Shown: positions 7,036 through 15,371, numbered from the stretch's first letter. The stretch: 42,399 nucleotides of DNA from Methylobacterium segetis (GCF_004348265.1 NZ_SMNT01000048.1:1-42399); one strand, 5' to 3'. Notes: generated by a model from the sequence alone, not told the origin. Program-made: numbers and translations.

Positions 7036-7263
7036 TCATCCGGCGATATCTACTCGCTCGACACGGATCTGGATGCGCTCGCCTTTCGCTAGTGGTAGGG
7101 AGTCAACTTCGCCGCCGACGACCTTGTATGCCTCCCCTTCAATGACCAACGTGACCTCGTTGAGTTCATGAGAGCCCGCCGGCATATCCCAGGGCGCTTC
7201 GACGACGAGCCACTGCTCGTTGAGCCTCTTTAAGATCTGCGGCGTCCACCGCTTTTCAGACAT
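7036..7263 (-). CDS. Hypothetical protein, 75 aa
   Basis: I place the start at ATG 7263 (MSEKRWTPQILKRLNEQWLV) because GGAG lies 9-12 nt upstream and coding character begins there; an upstream Met at 7317 is possible. The protein reads as a small beta-rich domain ending KGERIQIRVERVDIAG. Family not recognised. Confidence 0.55.
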   Translation of the reverse strand: MSEKRWTPQILKRLNEQWLVVEAPWDMPAGSHELNEVTLVIEGEAYKVVGGEVDSLPLAKGERIQIRVERVDIAG

Positions 7264-7500
7264 CGTGCCCGTCTCCACTGGCCCGAAGCGTACACCCGGT
7301 CGCTCCTGCAGTCTCATCGACCTCGCATTCACTTGCTCACGCGAGCTCATGCCGCGCCAGGCATTTCTCCGCCAATCGAGTGTTCCTGCTTCGCAACAGC
7401 GAATCAGCTGCGAAGATGCAAACCTTCGTTTTCGGAGAGCGACACTCCTCCGGCATGGCTACGAGGGGGCAGCCCGATCAATCTCGCGTAGCCGATCGAC

Positions 7501-7530
7501 AAAGCCCCGCAGCCTCACGGCTCGCGGGGC
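7501..7530 (-). terminator. Terminator-like hairpin downstream of the DUF4214 gene
   Basis: AGCCCCGCAGCC and GGCTCGCGGGGCT form a long stem. On the minus strand it is followed by TTTG, 42 nt beyond the stop of the gene ending at 7572. It belongs to the same hairpin family as 5431-5462. Confidence 0.5.
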
Positions 7531-7571
7531 TATCCACCATGAAGTCGAGGCGACACGCTCGGCACCAGTGC

Positions 7572-8576
7572 TTACGCGAGAAGCCAGCCCTCCTCGATGA
7601 AGGCGCTGAGATAGGTGTGAGCCTCGGCGCTCTCGGAGATGCCGACGGCGACGTCTGCCCGCGTCAGGGCTTGGGATGCGAGGGCGCTTTCCCAGTATTG
7701 CGCACCCGCAGCCTCCGGCGCCCGGCCCAGCGCCCCTTCGTAGAGTGCTGCAACATACGCCGCGTCCGTCGGGATCGTCGGGTTCTGTGCCGCGTATTCC
7801 GGGGACAGCAGGAAGCTCTGTGCTATGGCCGACAACGAGGTCCCGAAATCGGCCTGCGTATGCCACGCCTGCAGGCCGCCGGTGTCGGGAGACCGGTCGA
7901 GCACGCCGTAATAGAGCCGTGAGACGTCCGCGGCCGTCGTATCGGGCACGAAGATGCCGGCATCGAACGCGGGCTGCAATTGGTCGAGGTGCTCGGCCGA
8001 GAACACGAAGCCGTCGGCCGCCGCGGCGCGCGACAGACCGCCGTTGAGCGCTGCGGTCCAATACGCGGCGCCTGCCGCATCGCCGGCGCGGCCGAGCACC
8101 GTCTGGTAGAGCTCTTCGACGTAGCCGGCGTTGCTTGGGTCGTTGAAACGCGGCTGCCCTTCCGCCGAGCCGAGGATACTCTGCGTCACGCTTTCGAGAG
8201 ACGTGCCCTCGTTCAAGCTTTTTAACCAGTAGTCGCTCGAAGGATCGGGATTTCTCTCAAGTAGGCCATTGTACAGCGCGTAGACCTCTCCGCCCGCGCT
8301 GGTGGGATAATGTGTGTAATATCCAAACCACGTATAATTTTCTAAGCCAGCATTCGACGTTCCTCCATCATTAAGCGAACCGGGTTCATCTGCGCCCCCA
8401 GCACTGCCCGCACCAGTGCCTTCGCCATCGCTGGCCACACCTGGGGCGCCAGGGTTGCCAGGACCAATCACCTCCCCGTTACTACCAGTGTTGACGCCTC
8501 CGGAACCACTGAGTCCCGTGGCCATGTTCGACGTTTCGTCATCGTCCGTCGTTGGATCTGAGAATCGAAATGTCAT
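7572..8576 (-). CDS. DUF4214 repeat protein, probable exported surface protein
   Basis: A 334-residue protein. The first ~80 residues are Gly/Ser/Asp-rich linker. Four DUF4214-type repeats of about 50-60 residues follow, each with the pattern (Y)-x-LY-x-x-(V/L)L-x-R-x-P/A-D-x-x-(G)-x-x-(Y)W: VYALYNGLLERNPD, VEELYQTVLGRAGD, VSRLYYGVLDRSPD and VAALYEGALGRAPE. DUF4214 occurs in S-layer, RTX and other type I-secreted proteins; there is no Sec signal here, in keeping with type I export, although no exporter genes are adjacent. The start at ATG 8576 has GGATGA upstream. Confidence 0.8.
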   Translation of the reverse strand: MTFRFSDPTTDDDETSNMATGLSGSGGVNTGSNGEVIGPGNPGAPGVASDGEGTGAGSAGGADEPGSLNDGGTSNAGLENYTWFGYYTHYPTSAGGEVYALYNGLLERNPDPSSDYWLKSLNEGTSLESVTQSILGSAEGQPRFNDPSNAGYVEELYQTVLGRAGDAAGAAYWTAALNGGLSRAAAADGFVFSAEHLDQLQPAFDAGIFVPDTTAADVSRLYYGVLDRSPDTGGLQAWHTQADFGTSLSAIAQSFLLSPEYAAQNPTIPTDAAYVAALYEGALGRAPEAAGAQYWESALASQALTRADVAVGISESAEAHTYLSAFIEEGWLLA

Positions 8577-8924
8577 GGCGCTTCATCCCGAAAGGGTAGA
8601 GGCCCCCTGGCTCTAGGCCTATGAATGAAGACGTAACGCAAAATAACGTTGCAGTGTGTCGCTCATCTTTTAGGTCACTTACTACTTATGCCCCCTACTG
8701 ACGTCGTTAAAATAAGCACAGTCTCACATTTGGCATTAATAAACTTTGGCCTGCGCTTCGGGTTGCTGACGGTATAGCTTGACGGCGGCATGGTCAGGCC
8801 AAGTCGGCATCCAGCCCGTCCTTAGGGCCGGCCGCGGTTCACGTCACCGCCTTCGCCTGCGCGGCCGGCTCGATCGTCCAGGAAGCGGCTGTGACTTCTC
8901 TGGCCTCCTCGGAGGAGATCAGCC
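8577..8924. other. Gene-free stretch between two minus-strand genes
   Basis: AT-richer DNA at 8630-8760 probably contains the promoter of the DUF4214 gene. The plus-strand frame at 8779-9102 is the antisense shadow of the proline-rich gene and has no ribosome site. Nothing else is supported. Confidence 0.4.
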
Positions 8925-9131
8925 CTACTTGTCCGGCGGCGGCATGTCGGCGGGGCGATCACCGGGAACGATGTCGCTCTTCAGTGGATCCGGAATGCCC
9001 GCGTTGATGTCGAGAGGCGGCTCGGGCAAGTCGGGTGATGAAGCAGGCGGTTTCTCGTTCGACACAGTAGGCCCAGGAGTAAGCGGTGCCGCTTTCGATT
9101 GATCCCCGTCGGGCGAGGAGATGTTGGTCAT
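8925..9131 (-). CDS. Proline-rich hypothetical protein, 68 aa
   Basis: ATG 9131 with AGAGG 8-12 nt upstream. The product is disordered and Pro/Asp/Ser-rich (SSPDLPEPPLDINAGIPDP, ending PADMPPPDK). Similar low-complexity hydrophilic proteins lie at 17565 and 18182. Function unknown. Confidence 0.6.
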   Translation of the reverse strand: MTNISSPDGDQSKAAPLTPGPTVSNEKPPASSPDLPEPPLDINAGIPDPLKSDIVPGDRPADMPPPDK

Positions 9132-9285
9132 GGCGGGCCTCTTGGAAAGAATTGATCGAAGCTAATCAGCCGGTTGCGCGAGGGTTCCTGTCCTGCAACG
9201 TGCAGTCGACTAAGCCTTGGCGGTATCTATCAACGTCGCGCAAATGACGTACACGCGTTCCTGAGCCAATAACTCGAGCAGCCCA

Positions 9286-9435
9286 TCACCTCGATGCCCG
9301 CCGCCACTTCGGCAACGCCTTCGTCCCACCCCGCTCAGCCAGCCCACGCCGCTCCAGCGCCTCGCAGATCCGCGCGGCCGTCTCGGCGCGAGAGCGGGTC
9401 GGCAGGGCGCTTCTGGCCTTCAGGTCACTTGGACA
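9286..9435 (-). pseudogene. Coding remnant with winged-helix-like C-terminus
   Basis: The minus-strand frame has clear codon bias and reads ETAARICEALERRGLAE, GGTKALPKWRRASR and then a stop. It has no start codon: it continues, in frame, directly from the TGA that ends the 71-aa gene at 9436. Either it is the decayed end of a lost gene, or the TGA interrupts what was once one longer protein. The remaining part of 9132-9435 holds nothing else I can support. Confidence 0.35.
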
Positions 9436-9651
9436 TCAGTGGCCGCCCGGGTTCCACACAAAAAGTTCGGCACCACCCTCATCAAGAATGCGAACGCCGT
9501 CAGGCTTTTGCGGCAGGTCCAGCGAAGCAAACAAGGACCGGGCCTTCATCATGGCGGCATCTAAGTCCGATGCCTCCTGCTGGACCCGCTCCAGCGTAGC
9601 GTGCGCCTTATCGCCCGGCCTGATGCGATAAAACTCGAATGTGTAATGCAT
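9436..9651 (-). CDS. Hypothetical protein, 71 aa
   Basis: Starts at ATG 9651 (MHYTFEFYRIRPGDKAHA) behind a GGAG site 6-9 nt upstream; the longer frame from 9741 is rejected. The protein has a beta-strand, a long helix with an RVQQEASDLDAAMMKARSL segment and a final strand (ILDEGGAELFVW), the layout of many small rhizobial proteins of unknown function. The stop is followed in frame by coding-like sequence (see 9286-9435). Confidence 0.6.
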   Translation of the reverse strand: MHYTFEFYRIRPGDKAHATLERVQQEASDLDAAMMKARSLFASLDLPQKPDGVRILDEGGAELFVWNPGGH

Positions 9652-9805
9652 GACCGCTCCTGCTTGGCGCCAAGCATACGCCCGCGAGACGGGCGGCGCG
9701 AGGGAGCGTGCGGGGTGGGTGTGGCCGGGCTCAGATCTCAAACTGAGACGCTACCAGGGCGTCGAGAACCTTGCGGGCCTGGACCGGGAGCGGACCCCGC
9801 AAGGA

Positions 9806-10075
9806 TCAGTGCTTCTTCTTCGCCGATAAGGCGAGCGCCTCGTCGCGCTCGTTCTCCAGTTCCATCATCGCGATCTGCATCTCCGGGATGGCGGCGATCC
9901 GGATTGCAATCCGCCTCGCTTCCTCGCGCGACATGCGTTGGGCAGCGGAGCGACGCTGCTCGTCGTCGGCGAGGTAGACGTAGGCGACCGGGAAGCCCGA
10001 GGCGTCCTCAATGCGGATGGCTTCTTCGAGTTCAACGAGGCGCCAGGGCGGCTGGAAGCGGCGGGGTTCGGTCAT
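9806..10075 (-). CDS. Hypothetical protein with DEQRR/SREEARRIA motif, 89 aa
   Basis: ATG 10075 follows AAGG. The protein begins MTEPRRFQPPWRLVELEEAI, then VEDASGFP-like and YVYLADDEQRR, and ends in a basic LSAKKKH. The short N-terminal beta-domain followed by an SREEARRIA helix is a pattern common to small Rhizobiales proteins of unknown function. It lies 7 nt downstream of the 29-aa membrane peptide and is probably the last gene of the minus-strand run 10882 to 9806. Confidence 0.65.
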   Translation of the reverse strand: MTEPRRFQPPWRLVELEEAIRIEDASGFPVAYVYLADDEQRRSAAQRMSREEARRIAIRIAAIPEMQIAMMELENERDEALALSAKKKH

Positions 10076-10082
10076 GCCTTGC

Positions 10083-10172
10083 TCACGTCGTCGGCCACAT
10101 CGAGACCCCGTAGGTCGCCACCGGCAGCAACACCAGAAACAGGAAGAGCGCGATCCGGGTCGCGAGGCTCAT
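10083..10172 (-). CDS. 29-aa single-pass membrane peptide
   Basis: ATG 10172 overlaps the stop of the upstream gene as ATGA, and GGAGAAGCG lies just before it. The product is a single hydrophobic helix (IALFLFLVLLPVATYGV) with a short basic N-terminus and ends in WPTT. The translational coupling, ribosome site and membrane helix together make this a real small gene despite its length. Function unknown. Confidence 0.6.
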   Translation of the reverse strand: MSLATRIALFLFLVLLPVATYGVSMWPTT

Positions 10173-10432
10173 CGCTTCTCCGGCCGTGCCAGCAGGATCG
10201 CCGTGCGCACCGCGGCGCGCTTCAGGTGGTCCGTGGCCTCCGCATTGAACACGGTCTGTGCGGCCCAGGCGTGCGAGCGGACGGCGGCATCAAGGTCGAG
10301 GCCATAACCGTCGCCCATCAGGAACAAGCTGGTGGTCGGGTCCGCCAGGTAGGCGTCGACCGCCGCGAGAACGTCGTCCTCGGTGATGGCCTTGGCCTTG
10401 AAGAGGCCGCCGGTGGTGGGTTGCTCAGCCAC
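10169..10432 (-). CDS. Hypothetical protein, 87 aa (GTG start)
   Basis: Starts at GTG 10432 with GAGGGAG upstream, overlapping the preceding gene's TGA by 8 nt; its own stop overlaps the membrane-peptide start. It is mostly helical with an acidic start (ITEDDVLAAVDAYLADP) and a HLKRAAVRTAILLARPEKR tail. Family unknown. It is the middle of a coupled run of small minus-strand genes. Confidence 0.6.
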   Translation of the reverse strand: MAEQPTTGGLFKAKAITEDDVLAAVDAYLADPTTSLFLMGDGYGLDLDAAVRSHAWAAQTVFNAEATDHLKRAAVRTAILLARPEKR

Positions 10433-10622
10433 GCGCTCGCTCCCTCGCCAGGGCTCTCAGTGCCTCGACGTAGATGGCGACGGAGCACGGCGGCACGATG
10501 AAGCCTTTCTCGCCGCGCCACTCTGCGCGATCGGCGATACCCCGCAATTCGGCCGCGGTGTAGCTGTCGATGGATCGGGTTTCGGTCTTCTCGCTCATGG
10601 CCCCGAGGATAGGGCTCACCAT
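10425..10622 (-). CDS. Hypothetical protein, 65 aa
   Basis: ATG 10622 overlaps the end of the upstream gene (ATGGTGA) with GGGA in front; an internal ATG at 10598 (MSEKTETRSIDSYTAAEL) is equally possible. The residues YTAAELRGIADRAEWRGEKG and IYVEALRALARERARG look coding. Function unknown. Confidence 0.55.
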   Translation of the reverse strand: MVSPILGAMSEKTETRSIDSYTAAELRGIADRAEWRGEKGFIVPPCSVAIYVEALRALARERARG

Positions 10623-10882
10623 CTAAATTCCCAAACCGGGATGCCAGCCGGACGGCCTGGCGTGTTCCCGTAGTAAGTGACGAGGCCGTGCTTCATCTCG
10701 TCGACCGAGAGCCCGGTTGTCTGCGCGCCGCTCAGCATCAGGGCGAACTTTGCTGTTCCAATGGGCTCTAAGGCCTCTGCTGCCAACGTGGTCCAGAATG
10801 TTGCGCTAACCGTTTGGGACGGGGTTGGTCGTTGTATGCGCCGGTCCATTAGGGCAAGCCCTATTGGAACGCGGTCGCTCAT
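10616..10882 (-). CDS. Hypothetical protein, 88 aa
   Basis: ATG 10882 follows GGAG at 9-12 nt. First gene of the coupled minus-strand run. It contains FWTTLAAEALEPIGTAKFAL and a C-terminal PAGIPVWEFRW. It has no membrane segment and no recognised domain. It is divergent from the parD-like gene at 10943, leaving a 60-bp shared promoter region. Confidence 0.5.
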   Translation of the reverse strand: MSDRVPIGLALMDRRIQRPTPSQTVSATFWTTLAAEALEPIGTAKFALMLSGAQTTGLSVDEMKHGLVTYYGNTPGRPAGIPVWEFRW

Positions 10883-10942
10883 TGCGATGCTCCAGAGTTA
10901 GCAATCTTTGACGGTCCGACCGCAGCGTGACAAGGTCCGGAC

Positions 10943-11083
10943 ATGTCCAGCACGCCGACCAGAAACATCTCCCTCACTGCCGAGCTGGAAGGCTACATCC
11001 GCACGCAGGTCGCCACCGGCCACTACTCGAATGCCAGCGAGGTTGTTCGCGCCGGGCTGCGCCTGCTGATGGAGCGCGACTAG
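10943..11083 (+). CDS. ParD-like antitoxin, short, no toxin partner
   Basis: 46 residues starting at ATG 10943 with AAGG upstream. The sequence follows ParD/CopG ribbon-helix-helix antitoxins closely: RNISLTAELEGYI, then VATGHYSNASEVVRAGLRLL. Normal ParD proteins continue for 30-50 residues with the toxin-binding tail; here TAG follows LLMERD directly. No ParE reading frame follows: the next gene is a histidine kinase 47 nt downstream. It is therefore probably a solitary DNA-binding remnant, able in principle to bind DNA as an RHH dimer but not to neutralise a ParE. Confidence 0.75.
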   Translation: MSSTPTRNISLTAELEGYIRTQVATGHYSNASEVVRAGLRLLMERD

Positions 11084-11130
11084 GCTGTGCCGCGTGCCCG
11101 CATCACCGCAGCGAAGCCGTCGTCCCCGCG

Positions 11131-13185
11131 ATGAGCACGCTTGGGCGCGACACGCCTGCTGCGCACGACTTCCAGGCCGACATCCTCGCGATTGAGAGCA
11201 TCGCGGCCGTGCCGACGATCCTGGACGTCGTCTGCCGCACCACCGGGATGGGCTTTGCCGCGGTCGCTCGCGTCACCGAGGACCGCTGGGTCGCCTGTCA
11301 GGTCAAGGACGACATCGCCTTCGGCCTCCAGCCCGGCGGCGAGCTGAAGGTCGCGACTACCATCTGCCGTGAGATCCGGCAGAGCGGAACGGCCGTGGTC
11401 ATCAACAACGTCGCCGAGGACGTCCGCTACTGCAACCATCCCACTCCGTCGCTCTACGGCTTCCAGAGCTACATCTCGATGCCGATCGTGCTGCCGGACG
11501 GCACCTTCTTCGGCACGCTCTGCGCGATCGCCCCGAAGCCGGCGCAGCTCGACCGGCCAGACGTGGTCGGCATGTTCAAGATGTTCGCCGACCTCATCGC
11601 CTTTCACCTCGATGCCAACCAGCGCGTGGCATCGAGCAGCGCCGCGCTGCGGCTCTACGAAAACATCGTGCAGTCGGACGCGGCGCCGATATGTGTCTTT
11701 GATCACGAATGCCGCCTGATTGCCTTCAACAAGGCTCACAACGACGAGTTCTTTCGAGTCAACGGCTTTTACACGAAGATCGGGGACGTGTTTCCAGACC
11801 TGTCCATTTCGGAACAGGCCGCCGTCATGCGCGCCAATATGGCCCGAGCGCTGGCGGGCGAAACGTATAAGGTCGAGGCTGTGTTCGGACGGCCCGAGTT
11901 CGGGCAGCCTTGTTGGGAGATCACCTACACGCCCCTGCGCGACGGGACGGGCGCCATCATCGGAGCCTTTCACCAGACGCACGATATCAGTGCGCGGCTT
12001 ATCGCTGAGGCCGAGCTTCAGGACGCTCAGGAGGCGCTGCGCCAGTCGCAAAAGCTGGAGGCGGTCGGCCAGCTCACGGGGGGCGTGGCGCACGACTTCA
12101 ACAACCTGCTGACCATCATCCGCTCGTCGGTCGACTTCCTGCGCCGGCCGGGCCTGCCGGAGGAGCGGCGCGCCCGTTACATGGATGCGGTCTCCGACAC
12201 CGTTGATCGAGCCGCCAAGCTCACGAGCCAACTCCTGGCCTTCGCCCGGCGCCAGACGCTCAAGCCCGAGGTGTTCGAGGTCGGCGCGCACCTGCGTGCG
12301 GTGGCCGACATGATCGACACGGTCACGGGTGCCCGCATCCGCGTCGTCACCGAGGTGCCAGACACGCCCTGCTTCGTGAAGGCCGATCTCAGCCAGTTCG
12401 AGACGGCGCTCGTCAACATGGCGGTCAACGCCCGCGATGCGATGGACGGCGAAGGCACGCTGACGCTGCATCTCGCCTGCATCAGCGGTCTCCCGGCCAT
12501 CCGCGGCCATGCCTCCGCGTCCGGACCATTCGCCGCCGTCGCGCTCACCGACACCGGCAGCGGCATCGCACCGGACGAGCTGGGGCGGATCTTCGAGCCC
12601 TTCTTCACCACGAAGGAGGTCGGCAAGGGGACGGGGCTCGGCCTGAGCCAAGTCTTCGGCTTCGCCAAACAGTCGGGCGGCGACGTTGCGGTCGAGAGCA
12701 CTGTCGGTCAGGGCACCACCTTCACCCTCTACCTGCCGGAGATCGAGACCAAACCGAGCCGGGAACCAGCAACCGAGCACGAAGGCGAGGTCTTCCCAAC
12801 GGCCAGCGGCCAGTGCGTGCTAGTCGTGGAAGACAACGTCGAGGTCGGGCGCTTCGCCACTCAGATCCTGGAGGATTTCGGCTACCGGACGACCTGGGCG
12901 GCAAATGCCGAGGAGGCGCTGGAGAAGCTCGGTTCGGACGGCTCTGGGTTTGACCTTGTCTTCTCCGACGTAGTGATGGCAGGCATGGACGGGATCGAGC
13001 TGGCCAGGGTGCTCCAGAGCAATATGCCGGCCCTGCCGGTTCTGCTGACCTCGGGCTACAGCCACGTCCTGGCCCAGGACGGCGCGCACGGCTTCGAGTT
13101 GCTGCACAAGCCGTACTCGGCCGATCAGCTCGGCCGCATCCTCAGCCAGATCATCGCGCGACGCTCAACCGGTGGGGCAGGTTAG
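11131..13185 (+). CDS. Hybrid sensor histidine kinase/response regulator (GAF-PAS-HisKA-HATPase-REC)
   Basis: 684 residues. Order: GAF domain (about 10-165), PAS domain (about 173-290, [15 protein letters not shown]), HisKA with phosphoacceptor His321 in [11 protein letters not shown], HATPase with N-box near 429 ([10 protein letters not shown]), DTGSGI near 474 and GKGTGLGLS near 498, then a C-terminal receiver with phosphoacceptor Asp613 in [11 protein letters not shown] and a conserved Lys in LLHKPYS. All catalytic residues are present. There is no membrane segment, so it is a cytosolic sensor of the type seen in alphaproteobacterial blue-light or redox kinases. The start at ATG 11131 lacks a good ribosome site; the longer frame from 10927 overlaps parD in another frame and is rejected. 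Confidence 0.9.
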   Translation: MSTLGRDTPAAHDFQADILAIESIAAVPTILDVVCRTTGMGFAAVARVTEDRWVACQVKDDIAFGLQPGGELKVATTICREIRQSGTAVVINNVAEDVRYCNHPTPSLYGFQSYISMPIVLPDGTFFGTLCAIAPKPAQLDRPDVVGMFKMFADLIAFHLDANQRVASSSAALRLYENIVQSDAAPICVFDHECRLIAFNKAHNDEFFRVNGFYTKIGDVFPDLSISEQAAVMRANMARALAGETYKVEAVFGRPEFGQPCWEITYTPLRDGTGAIIGAFHQTHDISARLIAEAELQDAQEALRQSQKLEAVGQLTGGVAHDFNNLLTIIRSSVDFLRRPGLPEERRARYMDAVSDTVDRAAKLTSQLLAFARRQTLKPEVFEVGAHLRAVADMIDTVTGARIRVVTEVPDTPCFVKADLSQFETALVNMAVNARDAMDGEGTLTLHLACISGLPAIRGHASASGPFAAVALTDTGSGIAPDELGRIFEPFFTTKEVGKGTGLGLSQVFGFAKQSGGDVAVESTVGQGTTFTLYLPEIETKPSREPATEHEGEVFPTASGQCVLVVEDNVEVGRFATQILEDFGYRTTWAANAEEALEKLGSDGSGFDLVFSDVVMAGMDGIELARVLQSNMPALPVLLTSGYSHVLAQDGAHGFELLHKPYSADQLGRILSQIIARRSTGGAG

Positions 13186-13486
13186 GCATAGCTCCACCAA
13201 GCGCCGCTGGGTGTCTGTCACGCTCAGTCGGCGAACTACGCCGCGGCTAACGGCCGCCCGCTAACTTCCGCTGGGACAGCCTTGTTGAAACACGGCGGCA
13301 CGTCTCACCCAAGTGCTTCGGAGGTGGAGCGTTCAACACCGCACGCACAAGCTTGGATCATAACCTAGATGGGTTGCTGCCATTAACTTATGGGCTATCT
13401 GGTTGCGCACCATCAGCACGTTTAGATCGGGCGCTGACAGCCGGAAGCGACGTGCGCTTCCATCTGCGATGTGAGGCGAAGCTGCC
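13186..13486. other. Intergenic stretch upstream of the Crp/Fnr gene
   Basis: About 300 bp without a supported gene. It presumably contains the kinase terminator and the promoter of the regulator at 13487. The frames crossing it on both strands lack ribosome sites and coding character. Confidence 0.4.
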
Positions 13487-14230
13487 ATGCCTTGGGCTCC
13501 CGATGACCACTCCCTCAGTATGCTGGTCCGCAGGCTAGAGAGCATCACCCACCTCTCGGATGAGGAGCGGCAGGCCATCCTGAGCCTGCCGGTGAAGGCC
13601 CGCGTGCTCAAGGCCAACCAGGACATCGTGCGCGACGGTGACAAGCCTTCGCAATGCTGCCTCATCCTCGACGGCTGGGCCTGTCGCTACAAGCTGATCG
13701 GTGAGGGCAAGCGCCAGATCCTCTCCATCCACATCGCGGGCGACATTCCCGACCTGCAGAGCCTGCACATCCACACCATGGATCACAGCCTCGCCACGCT
13801 GACCGAGGCCACGCTCGCCTTCATCCCGCACGAGAGCCTGCACGAGTTGGTCCTTCGCTTCCCTGGCATCGCCGCCGCCTTCTGGCGCGACACGCTGGTC
13901 GATGCGGCGGTGTTCCGTGAGTGGATGGTCGGCATGGGCCGGCGCTCAGCCTACGAGCGGATCGCGCACCTCTTCTGCGAACTCTACCTCAGGCTTGAGG
14001 CGGTGGGGCTGGCTGGCGAGCATCGCTGTCCGCTGCCGATCACCCAAGTCGACCTCGCCGATGCACTGGGTTTGACGAACGTGCACGTCAACCGCGTGCT
14101 GAAGGAGATGCGCGGTCAGGGGCTGGTGACGCTGCGCAGTAACACGCTCGTGATCGAGAAGTGGGATGGCCTGATCCAAGCTTCCGAGTTCGATCCCACC
14201 TACCTGCACTTGACGAAGCGGGCCGCCTGA
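13487..14230 (+). CDS. Crp/Fnr-family transcriptional regulator
   Basis: 247 residues from ATG 13487 (GAGGCGAAG upstream). The N-terminal cyclic-nucleotide-binding-like beta-roll spans about 15-130 (VRDGDKPSQCCLILDGWACRY), then comes the dimer helix and a C-terminal winged helix (about 170-230: ITQVDLADALGLTNVHVNRVL). No N-terminal Cys cluster is present, so it is not an Fe-S oxygen sensor of Fnr type. The recognition helix has V--NR where Fnr/FixK have E--SR, so its operator probably differs from TTGAT-N4-ATCAA. This Crp/Fnr type is common in Methylobacterium and Bradyrhizobium and is often encoded near DUF6894 genes, as here. Confidence 0.85.
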   Translation: MPWAPDDHSLSMLVRRLESITHLSDEERQAILSLPVKARVLKANQDIVRDGDKPSQCCLILDGWACRYKLIGEGKRQILSIHIAGDIPDLQSLHIHTMDHSLATLTEATLAFIPHESLHELVLRFPGIAAAFWRDTLVDAAVFREWMVGMGRRSAYERIAHLFCELYLRLEAVGLAGEHRCPLPITQVDLADALGLTNVHVNRVLKEMRGQGLVTLRSNTLVIEKWDGLIQASEFDPTYLHLTKRAA

Positions 14231-14355
14231 GCGTTGATCCACAACAGTGCGGAATGCCGCTTTATGTGCGATAGCTGACACAGCGTTGGCTTCGGTCCCG
14301 GCCGTCAGCGCCTGAGAGATCCGTGTGCTCCCGCCTTGTTCCTGCGGAGAGCCCT

Positions 14356-14595
14356 GTGCCACGCTACTTCTTCGACGTTCATGACGGCGCATTTCAGCGC
14401 GACGATGAAGGCACCGAGTGCGCCAACATCGACGAGGTGCGGCGCGTGGCTAAGCGCCTCCTGCCAGACATCGCGCGTGACGGCATTCCCCTCGATGGCG
14501 ACCGCCACATCTACACGGTATTGGTGACCTCCGAGGACGGGCAGCCGGTCTACTCGGCCGCCCTCTCCTTCGCGGGGATCTGGCTGGTGCGGTGA
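14356..14595 (+). CDS. DUF6894 family protein, copy 3 (GTG start)
   Basis: 79 residues starting at GTG 14356 behind GGAGA. It is the clearest DUF6894 match in the window: PRYFFDVHDGAF, DDEGTECANIDEVRR, LLPDIARD, then VLVTSEDGQPVYSAALSF. It follows the Crp/Fnr gene by 125 bp in the same direction. Function unknown. Confidence 0.8.
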   Translation: MPRYFFDVHDGAFQRDDEGTECANIDEVRRVAKRLLPDIARDGIPLDGDRHIYTVLVTSEDGQPVYSAALSFAGIWLVR

Positions 14596-14976
14596 GCGAG
14601 CAAGCTGGTGCCATAACGCCCAATGGGCGAAGACTCACTTCCGATGAAGACGCAGTCTGAAAGAACAGACTTGGTCAGCTTCTATTTCCCATCCCGAGGC
14701 CAGCCCCGAAGCGGGGCTCAAGGATCCGGATTGACCACTTGAGCGGGACGAGTTGAAGGGCAGGGGTGGCGGACATGGCTCTCGGCGGCTGAGGAGGCGC
14801 CGGGCATACGGAGCGGGGTGGCGAGTCGCTAGGGCAGGGTGGTCACAGCAACGGATCGGAGCCCCAAAAGTGTGTGCATTCGCCCATTTCCACGCTCACG
14901 ATCACCCCCATTTCGGTCCGCAGAAGTGCACACACCTATCATTGTTTTTGCTCATCTTTTTCCCCGAGGCAAATAA
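14596..14976. other. Gene-free stretch before the tRNA fragment
   Basis: A small GCCCCGAAGCGGGGC hairpin lies near 14703, and AT-rich DNA at 14925-14985 precedes the tRNA fragment. No open frame is convincing on either strand. If the island model is right, this is the inner edge of the element, where an integrase might be expected but is not present. Confidence 0.4.
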
Positions 14977-15021
14977 CTTTTAATCTGTAGGTCCTGGGTT
15001 CGAGTCCCAGCGCGCTCACCA
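14977..15021 (+). tRNA. 3' fragment of tRNA-Lys(TTT), probable attachment site
   Basis: The 45 nt run from the anticodon loop (CTTTTAA, anticodon TTT at 14979-14981) through the 3' strand of the anticodon stem, the variable loop, a perfect T arm (CTGGG TTCGAGT CCCAG) and the acceptor 3' strand CGCGCTC with ACCA. The 5' half (acceptor GAGCGCG, D arm) is absent upstream, so it cannot make a tRNA. Such 3' fragments are the duplicated core left by tyrosine-recombinase integration into a tRNA gene. The orientation predicts an intact tRNA-Lys to the left of the window and the integrated element between the two. Confidence 0.75.
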
Positions 15022-15371
15022 ATTTAATTGGTTTTATCAGTATTTCGCAGAAATCCGCCTAGATGCTGAAATTGGGGCTCTGTCCACGTGTTGAGGATCA
15101 GCGTCGATACTGGCCGCTCGGCAGGGTTCTGCGCCCTTCGTTCGAACATCCTCGCAACAAGCGTCCGAGGCCGCCGCGCCAACACCTCAATCTGGCGGAG
15201 GCGACGAGAACCGTTCGCATATTCTGCAAACGAGGGGCGTGGACCGTTCGGTGAAATCAGAGGGATGGCCGGGCTTTGGAAACCGCGGAGGCGCGCCATG
15301 CCGGCGTGACAGGCCACCGGGAACACGTGAAATTTCTGCCCGCCGGCCTGTCGCCGTAGAGCGTGTCGTTC
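15022..15371. other. Unassigned stretch between tRNA fragment and umuC remnant
   Basis: A minus-strand frame across 15024-15250 has fair coding character (LARRPRTLVARMFERRAQ, then STLILNTWTEPQF) but no start and no recognised family. It may be the broken end of a further gene. Nothing else is supported. Confidence 0.3.

Noticed and set aside
10943..11083. Working ParDE toxin-antitoxin module
   Set aside because: The antitoxin ends before the toxin-binding tail and no ParE frame exists on either strand nearby.
11080..12780. 566-aa minus-strand open frame
   Set aside because: It lies wholly antisense to the histidine kinase, follows its codon pattern and has no ribosome site or known domain; a high-GC shadow.
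14977..15021. Functional tRNA-Lys gene
   Set aside because: The acceptor 5' strand and D arm are missing; upstream DNA cannot pair with the acceptor 3' strand CGCGCTC.
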